A stretch of DNA of 56,760 nucleotides from Erwinia piriflorinigrans CFBP 5888 (GTDB taxonomy: Bacteria > Pseudomonadota > Gammaproteobacteria > Enterobacterales > Enterobacteriaceae). Below the pieces are notes generated by a model that was not told where the DNA came from, did no database searches, and saw only the letters and a program-made list of their open reading frames with translations. Shown one piece after another: positions 51,975 to 56,760 of the stretch. Position numbers and translations under genes: made by a program. Every line of letters begins with the position of its first letter. Within the stretch, counting starts at the first letter, position 1. The DNA is taken from NCBI RefSeq assembly GCF_001050515.1, contig NZ_CAHS01000020.1, forward strand, positions 1 to 56,760. Direction: 5' to 3'.

Positions 51975-53030
51975 GGCTTTGTTGAATAAATCGAACTTTT
52001 GCTGATTTGCAGGATCAGATCACGCATATTCCCGACAACGCAGGCCGTTCCGTGGCAAAGCAAAAGTTCAAAATCACCAACTGGCCCATCTACAACAAAG
52101 CCCTTACCAACCGTGGCTCCCTCACTTTCTGGCTGGACAATGAGACGATTCAGGCCTGGTATGAGACGGCTACGCCTTCATCACGCGGAAGACCCCTGCG
52201 CTATTCTGAGCTCGCCATCACCACCGTTCTGGTGATTAAACGCGTATTCCGCCTGACCCTGCGGGCTGCGCAGGGTTTTATTGATTCCATTTTTGCCCTG
52301 ATGAACGTTCCGTTGCGCTGCCCGGATTACACCTGTGTCAGTAAGCGGGAAAAGTCGGTTAATGTCAGTTTCAAAGCACCCACCCGGGGTGAAATCGCAC
52401 ATCTGGTGATTGATTCCAGCGGGCTGAAGGTCTTTGGTGAAGGTGAATGGAAAGTCAAAAAGCACGGCAAAGAGCGCCGTCGTATCTGGCGAAAACTGCA
52501 TCTGGCTATTGATGGTAAAACACATGAAATCATCTGTGCAGACCTGTCGCTGAACAACGTCACGGACTCAGAAGCCTTCCCGGGTCTTATCCGGCAGACT
52601 CACAGAAAAATCAGGGCAGCAGCGGCAGACGGGGCTTACGACACCCGACTCTGTCACGATGAACTGCGGCGTAAGAAAATCAGCGCGCTTATCCCTCCCC
52701 GAAAAGGCGCGGGTTACTGGCCCGGTGAATACGCGGACCGTAACCGTGCAGTGGCTAATCAGCGGCTGACCGAGAGTAATGCGCGGTGGAAATGGACAAC
52801 AGATTAAAACCGTCGCTCGATAGCGGAAACGGCGATGTACCGGGTAAAACGGTTGTTTGGAGGTTCACTGACGCTGCATGACTACGATGGTCAGGTTGCG
52901 GAAGCTATGGCCATGGTGCGCGCACTTAACAAAATGACGAAGGCAGGTATGCCTGAAAGCATGCGTATTGCCTGAAAACAAAACCAGCTACAGGGATACG
53001 TACCCGAATTCTGATTTATTCAACAAAGCC
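51975..53030 (+). mobile_element. IS903-like insertion sequence (IS5 family)
   Basis: A 1056-base element bounded by the 18-base perfect inverted repeats GGCTTTGTTGAATAAATC (51975-51992) and its complement (53013-53030). This is the IS903 terminal sequence, and 1057 bases is the usual length. IS903 makes 9-base target duplications; here the left flank CAATACTTC and the right flank TTTTGGATC differ, so a deletion or recombination took place beside it. The right end cuts a GH108 gene. Confidence 0.93.
52052..52975 (+). pseudogene. IS903-like transposase with premature stop
   Basis: DDE transposase, 307 codons from GTG 52052 (VAKQKFKITNWP) to TGA 52973-52975, the length of IS903 transposase. 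The frame is interrupted by TAA at 52805-52807, after WKWTTD. In relatives that codon is the Tyr of the Y(2)R(3)E(6)K signature; the sequence continues in frame NRRSIAETAMYRVKR. The stop therefore removes the catalytic Glu and the C-terminus, while the two Asp regions (LVIDSSGLK and AADGAYDT) remain. The protein made would be inactive unless the stop is read through. Confidence 0.9.
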
Positions 53031-53306
53031 TTTTGGATCTTTAATATCATTAAACCCACTCACTTCCCAATAGCGCTTTCTATAGATGACCTCAGCTTGC
53101 TCTGCGGTCATTTTTTTAGAGCAGGAAGGGTAGGATCTATCCCCAGATCTTCTTTGGCATATTTTTTCCATGTGTTCCATGCAATGCCATGATTTGTTAG
53201 CCCTCCTTTATCTGCTGCTCGATTAGAATAACCTCCTTCATGCTTCAAAATAATTGGCGAAAGCTTAGAGAAGTTATCACCTTTGCCAACAGGAGAATTT
53301 ATTCAT
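53031..53306 (-). pseudogene. Glycoside hydrolase 108 (muramidase) effector gene, truncated
   Basis: The - strand directly after the vgrG stop encodes DNFSKLSPIILKHEGGYSN, ADKGGLTNHGIAWNTWKKYA and QAEVIYRKRYWEVSGF. This is the N-terminal part of the GH108 family (peptidoglycan muramidase), with the catalytic Glu in the HEGGY motif. The element boundary at 53030/53031 cuts it after about 90 codons. An ATG overlapping the vgrG stop (53304-53306) starts MNKFS but is out of frame with the GH108 part by one base near 53292. One extra C there would join them, so a frameshift is also likely. Probably a type VI effector gene now inactive; any immunity gene that followed has been lost. Confidence 0.75.
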
Positions 53307-55255
53307 TTAGTCGGTGCAGTAGAAGCTTTACTCCCCTTTTTTGCCGGGAACAGCGCCTCCACGGCACTGGTAATATTTGCTTTATGGGATGAACCCGGGG
53401 CGGCAGTCGCTGCCGCGCTACCATCATTCAGATTGAGTTTACCGCCGGTATTGATAAAGCCGTCTTTTTCCACGCAGAGATTAAAGCCCTTACCAACAAT
53501 ATTGATCTGGCCGCTGGCGGTCAGTTCAATGGCGCTTTCCCCACACTCAAGACGCAGCGTGGTGCCGGAACCAATCACATAGGTTTCTGCCGCAGCATCG
53601 CTTTTCCCTTTACCGGTCAGCAGCTGTTCCCCCCCCTTAATGCCATGTACGCGATCCGTCTCTACCCGGTGCAGCTCACTTTCCCCGACATAATGGCTGT
53701 GATTTTTGCCCACGCTGTGGCTGGCGTCATTCTTCACCTGGGTATCCATATTGCGCTCGGCCTGGATCCACACCTGCTCCTCGCCCGCCTTATCCTCGAA
53801 GCGCAGCGCGTTGGCGTTGTCCGGCGTGCCGTCCTTCGAGCGGCTCATAAAGCCCATCTGCGTCGCGGCGGCGGGCAGCGCCCACGGCGGCATGCTCGCC
53901 TCGTTGTACACGCGGCCGGTGATAATGGGCCGATCCGGATCGCCGTTGATAAAGTCGATCACCACCTCGTCGCCCACGCGCGGGATCTGCACCCCGCCAT
54001 AGCCCTGGCCTGCCCAGGCGCTGGAGACGCGCACCCAGCACGAGCTGGTATCGTCGCCTTTGGCCAGCCTGTCCCAGTGAAATTTGACCTTGATACGGCC
54101 ATATTTATCGGTCCAGATCGACTCCCCTTTCGGCCCCACCACCTTCGCCGTCTGCGGCCCGTGGGTGCGCGGCCACGGCGTGTCCGGCGGCGCGCGGAAG
54201 GTCACGCCGGAGGGAATAACGCGAATGGCAATGTTGTGTTTTGTCCCGCTGCCACCGTCACCGCTGGCGTACTGATTCTCTTCAAAATCGTAGTACGCCT
54301 CCGTGGTCAGGTACTCGCCGTTATCGCTGATAAACGGCGCGTTCAGCACCGTAAAGGTGTTGCCCGGCGCCAGCCCGAGCGCGGTGCCGGCGGCGCTGAT
54401 CTGCTGGTGCTCCACCTGCCACACCTCCTGACGAATGCGCGCGTAAAACTCGCCGTGCTCGTGGTCAACAAAATGGCCCGGCCAGTCGTAGACGTCGATC
54501 GCCCCCGGCTGCGGCGAGGCCGGGTTCTGCCGCGCCTGAAGCATCCACGCGTTCGGCTTGCGGAAGTCGTAGTCGTCGATGCTGTACATTCCCGGCGTGA
54601 CGCTGTCCTCCAGCGACCACAGGCCGATGCCCTCTTCGCTGGTGCTGCCACCGGACGGCGTGACGTGATAAGGGATCGCCTCATAGCCGCTGAACGGCTG
54701 ATGCTGCTGCGCCGCGTCCATCAGCACCAGCGTGTGCCCGTCCGCCTCGTGGCGGAAGTAGTAGTAGATCCCCTCCAGCTCCATCAGGCGGCTGATAAAG
54801 TTGAAGCTGCTCTCCTGGTACTGCACGCAGTACTCCCAGCTGCGGTAGCTGCCGGTCAGCCGATCTTCGAGTTTGACGTTGTACTCGCCGAGCAGGGTTT
54901 TGACGATCTGCGGCACCGTTTGCCCCTGGAAAATACGCAGGTTTTTATCTCGCTTCAGCGGCCACAGATCCGGCTCCATCACCAGGGTGTACACCGCATA
55001 GCGCGTGCCGCCCAGCTCCTGGCTGCTGACCGAGACCTTGGTGATTTTGCCGTTCAGATAGCGCGTGCTCAGCAGCCCCAGGGTGGGAATGGAGACGACG
55101 ATCGGCTGGCCGAGCAGCGCCTTGCGCTCAATGCGCGCGTCGGTGCTTAACAGCTGCACGCTCAGTTCAAATGACTGTGACAGCGCTTCGCGCCCACTCA
55201 GACGCCAGAACAGCAGGCCGTCCATCGGCAGCTGCACGGTGATACGGTCAAACAT
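53303..55255 (-). CDS. vgrG: Type VI secretion spike protein VgrG (TssI)
   Basis: Trimeric spike of the type VI secretion tail, 650 residues, with AAGGAGAGAG before the ATG. N-terminal gp27-like part: FELSVQLLSTDARIERKALLGQ, YRSWEYCVQYQESSFNFISRLMELEGIYYYFRHE. The gp5-like OB region and needle include SCWVRVSSAWAGQGYGGVQIPRVGDEVVIDFINGDPDRPIITGRVYN. The C-terminal tail ends ...AVEALFPAKKGSKASTAPTK, so it is a non-extended VgrG. No other type VI core genes are in the window, so this is an orphan vgrG island. The next gene (GH108) was probably its cargo. The last 145 bases of common core are nearly identical to the second vgrG at the window end. Confidence 0.95.
   Translation of the reverse strand: MFDRITVQLPMDGLLFWRLSGREALSQSFELSVQLLSTDARIERKALLGQPIVVSIPTLGLLSTRYLNGKITKVSVSSQELGGTRYAVYTLVMEPDLWPLKRDKNLRIFQGQTVPQIVKTLLGEYNVKLEDRLTGSYRSWEYCVQYQESSFNFISRLMELEGIYYYFRHEADGHTLVLMDAAQQHQPFSGYEAIPYHVTPSGGSTSEEGIGLWSLEDSVTPGMYSIDDYDFRKPNAWMLQARQNPASPQPGAIDVYDWPGHFVDHEHGEFYARIRQEVWQVEHQQISAAGTALGLAPGNTFTVLNAPFISDNGEYLTTEAYYDFEENQYASGDGGSGTKHNIAIRVIPSGVTFRAPPDTPWPRTHGPQTAKVVGPKGESIWTDKYGRIKVKFHWDRLAKGDDTSSCWVRVSSAWAGQGYGGVQIPRVGDEVVIDFINGDPDRPIITGRVYNEASMPPWALPAAATQMGFMSRSKDGTPDNANALRFEDKAGEEQVWIQAERNMDTQVKNDASHSVGKNHSHYVGESELHRVETDRVHGIKGGEQLLTGKGKSDAAAETYVIGSGTTLRLECGESAIELTASGQINIVGKGFNLCVEKDGFINTGGKLNLNDGSAAATAAPGSSHKANITSAVEALFPAKKGSKASTAPTK
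53328..53472. repeat. vgrG core direct repeat, copy 1 (copy 2 at 56616-56760)
   Basis: The 145 bases encoding the end of the VgrG core (LNLNDGSAAATAAPGSSHKA... to KKGSK) reappear at 56616-56760 with two differences noticed by eye. Copy 2 runs to the window end, so the identity probably extends further. Such repeats allow recombination that would delete or swap the genes between them. Confidence 0.9.
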
Positions 55256-55539
55256 AACTCTCTCCTTAAAGCAGCACCCGCAGGCTGGCGGGCGTGGTCT
55301 TTATTCTGTGGCTTTAGCAGCCGGGCGCACGGGGGTTATTTTGATTATCGGCAATAACGGCTGCCTGTTGTATTTGATCTATTTTCAGCACACCATCAGT
55401 TTATTCTTATATCTGCAACAGTGAGAATATTAAGGAAAAAACTATTTCTTTAGCGAATAAAAAACCATTAGTGGTGCCAGCATCCGTTAACAATGATAAC
55501 GGTGGTGCTATGGCCACCGTTATCATTGCCGCCCTTGGT
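55256..55539. other. Gap between immunity gene and vgrG with a long hairpin
   Basis: About 280 bases. AATGATAACGGTGG (55492-55505) and CCACCGTTATCATT (55514-55527) form a perfect 14-base-pair stem with an 8-base loop, shortly after the end of the LprI-like gene on the - strand. A nested inverted repeat (GCAGCC/GGCTGC with GTTATT/AATAAC inside) lies near 55318-55366. The hairpin may terminate the upstream transcript, although no T-run follows at once. Confidence 0.6.
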
Positions 55540-55917
55540 TTACTGGCTAAAATCATCGGCGCGTTGCGCCGTCATCTTCAGATAGCAGCTATCGGCAATA
55601 ACCGCAGACAGCGTTCCACCTGCTTCCAGAGAGGCAAAAGCATTGCAGTCTAAATCCCTGAATTTTACCCACTGTCGCTGCGCATCAATAAAGTTTTTTT
55701 TCACATCAGCACTCATTGTCGAAATAAACTTCCTGTAATTATCATTCAGCCTTTTATCCTGAACGATTATTTCATCCGCAAGACAATTACGCATTGACAC
55801 TGTCACCCCGCCCGCTTTATCCATACATTGATTATAGCTGTCAGAATAAGCCTGCTCTTTAGCCTGCACGGTAAACGAAAACAGAAGCACAATAAATGCA
55901 GCAATAAATAATTTCAT
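55540..55917 (-). CDS. LprI-like (DUF1311) periplasmic protein, candidate immunity protein
   Basis: A 125-residue secreted protein: signal peptide MKLFIAAFIVLLFSFTVQA, then the LprI/DUF1311 pattern with four cysteines (YNQCMDKAGG, MRNCLADE, FRDLDCNAFA, ADSCYLKMTAQRADDF) and QRQWVKFRD. LprI of Mycobacterium is a lysozyme inhibitor. The ATG comes one base after the stop of the second vgrG gene, whose C-terminal extension is lysozyme-like, so the two are translated together. By context this is the immunity protein protecting the producer's periplasm. The function is inferred from family and position. Confidence 0.8.
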   Translation of the reverse strand: MKLFIAAFIVLLFSFTVQAKEQAYSDSYNQCMDKAGGVTVSMRNCLADEIIVQDKRLNDNYRKFISTMSADVKKNFIDAQRQWVKFRDLDCNAFASLEAGGTLSAVIADSCYLKMTAQRADDFSQ

Positions 55918-55918
55918 T

Positions 55919-56760
55919 TTACATCCCGTCCGTTAACATTTTAAGCGCACTGTTTTTTTCATCAAGATATCGATTAACTAATCCAGATTTAGTTTTTTCA
56001 TTTAGCTTAGAAAGGCTATTTACATAGTCTGTTCTGTTGCTGTACAGCTGGTCAATAAATTCCCTGTCAAAATTAACATTATCTACCGGCGTTGTGGCTT
56101 TAACTTCATTAACAGCTTGAGTCAGCATTTCCGCCGCTTTACCATGCTGGACAGATGTCGACCATGCAACGTCCTGTACGGCAGCACTCCTTAACGAAAG
56201 GTCAACACCCGTATTATCTAAAACTTTTTCAAGTGCTGGCTTAAAGTGTGTTCGCTCAATAAAAGCATGTTGCGCATTGAACATCTCGTCAGGTTGACTG
56301 TTAGCAATTTCTTTCCATTTACTCTCAAAAGAGCCGGACTTTTCGGGATTCATACCACTGAACTCTTTACTCCACTTTGCGCCTTCATTTTGCAAAAACT
56401 TCTGCACCTGATGTCCACCTTTAGCTGAAGATGCAAGCTGATAAGCACCATAAGACTTACCTCCAGGATCTCCTCTTCCGGATGAGACGGTTGCCGCAGC
56501 CTGAGCATATTGGCCTGGACGTCTTCCGGTCTCATATTTCATTGAAAGGTCGCCACGCTGGTGGCTTTCTGTATCCGAAGAAGAAGGTGGCGATTTTTTT
56601 ACCGCCGCCCCTTGCTTACTCCCCTTTTTTGCCGGGAACAGCGCCTCCACGGCACTGGTAATATTTGCTTTATGGGATGAACCCGGGGCGGCAGTCGCTG
56701 CCGCGCTACCATCATTCAGATTGATTTTACCGCCGGTATTAATAAAGCCGTCTTTTTCCA
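55919..56760 (-). CDS. VgrG with C-terminal lysozyme-like effector domain, 3' part
   Basis: The frame is open to the window end, so the N-terminal VgrG core lies outside. The visible core tail is the same as in the first vgrG up to AVEALFPAKKGSK. After that the sequence differs completely: a linker (QGAAVKKSPPSSSDTE) and a domain of about 200 residues with MKYETGRRPGQYAQAAATVS, SGRGDPGGKSYGAYQLASS, AFIERTHFKPALEKVLDNTGVDL and SAAVQDVAWSTSVQHG. This resembles chitosanase/lysozyme-like domains found at the end of evolved VgrG and phage-tail proteins. The Glu in KYETG (codon 56531-56533) is a candidate catalytic residue. Followed by the LprI-like gene after one base. Confidence 0.85.
   Translation of the reverse strand, partial: EKDGFINTGGKINLNDGSAAATAAPGSSHKANITSAVEALFPAKKGSKQGAAVKKSPPSSSDTESHQRGDLSMKYETGRRPGQYAQAAATVSSGRGDPGGKSYGAYQLASSAKGGHQVQKFLQNEGAKWSKEFSGMNPEKSGSFESKWKEIANSQPDEMFNAQHAFIERTHFKPALEKVLDNTGVDLSLRSAAVQDVAWSTSVQHGKAAEMLTQAVNEVKATTPVDNVNFDREFIDQLYSNRTDYVNSLSKLNEKTKSGLVNRYLDEKNSALKMLTDGM

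Noticed and set aside
53645..55150. 501-residue open frame on the + strand opposite vgrG
   Set aside because: It is the antisense of a GC-rich gene; composition is Arg/Val/Leu-biased, no domain is visible, and VgrG on the other strand is certain.
1..56760. tRNA or rRNA genes
   Set aside because: No cloverleaf-like sequence with the GGTTCGANTCC arm or rRNA segment was noticed on reading; a covariance-model scan was not possible.

Overview
The window reads as chromosomal DNA of an enterobacterium of the Erwiniaceae, most likely Erwinia. The block nadR-radA-serB / ytjB / yjjJ-deoD-deoB-deoA-deoC / yjjV-yjjU-ytjA-osmY-prfC has the gene order of Escherichia coli near 99 min, and the proteins look close to the E. 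coli ones. Urea carboxylase instead of urease, an omptin and plant-associate-type accessory genes point to Erwinia rather than Escherichia. This assignment is inference from gene content; no rRNA or tRNA gene was seen.

Region 1 (1-8855) is a GC-rich urea operon on the + strand: the 3' part of urea carboxylase, a GntR/FCD regulator and the five-gene urea ABC importer urtABCDE, with gaps of 1-56 bases or overlaps. No urease gene is present in the window, so urea nitrogen is probably released by the carboxylase/allophanate hydrolase route, with the hydrolase outside the window.

Region 2 (8979-33061) is mostly core: deoR, an orphan small membrane protein, ettA, a LysR regulator, a quinone-reductase-like dehydrogenase, then an unusual pair (a glycine-rich repeat lipoprotein and a TpsB-type outer-membrane transporter). 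After that come nadR, radA, serB, ytjB, the HipA-like yjjJ, the deo operon (read deoC-deoA-deoB-deoD on the - strand), yjjV, yjjU, ytjA, osmY and prfC. DeoR and its probable target operon lie only about 14 kb apart. Two similar 16-base imperfect palindromes precede deoC. yjjJ has tandem 12-base-spaced repeats running up to its start codon.

Region 3 (33263-56760) replaces the usual prfC neighbours and is accessory. It carries a 1607-residue toxin-like protein with a ChaN/TIKI-like C-terminal domain, a PilZ (YcgR-like) protein, and a chaperone-usher fimbrial cluster with three pilin genes, two of them preceded by related upstream segments. Next are an omptin gene broken by two single-base deletions in homopolymers, a FecBCD-type metal or metallophore importer behind a near-consensus Zur box, an IS3-family remnant, and an IS903-like element whose transposase has a stop at the Y of its Y(2)R(3)E(6)K motif. 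The last part is a type VI secretion vgrG island: two vgrG genes share their core but have different ends. One is followed by a broken GH108 muramidase gene cut by the IS903 copy. The other is fused to a lysozyme-like domain and followed one base later by an LprI-like lysozyme-inhibitor gene, a probable effector/immunity pair.

Best candidates for something undescribed: the giant toxin-like protein, the lipoprotein/TpsB pair, the Zur-type importer, the yjjJ repeat operator and the modular vgrG ends.
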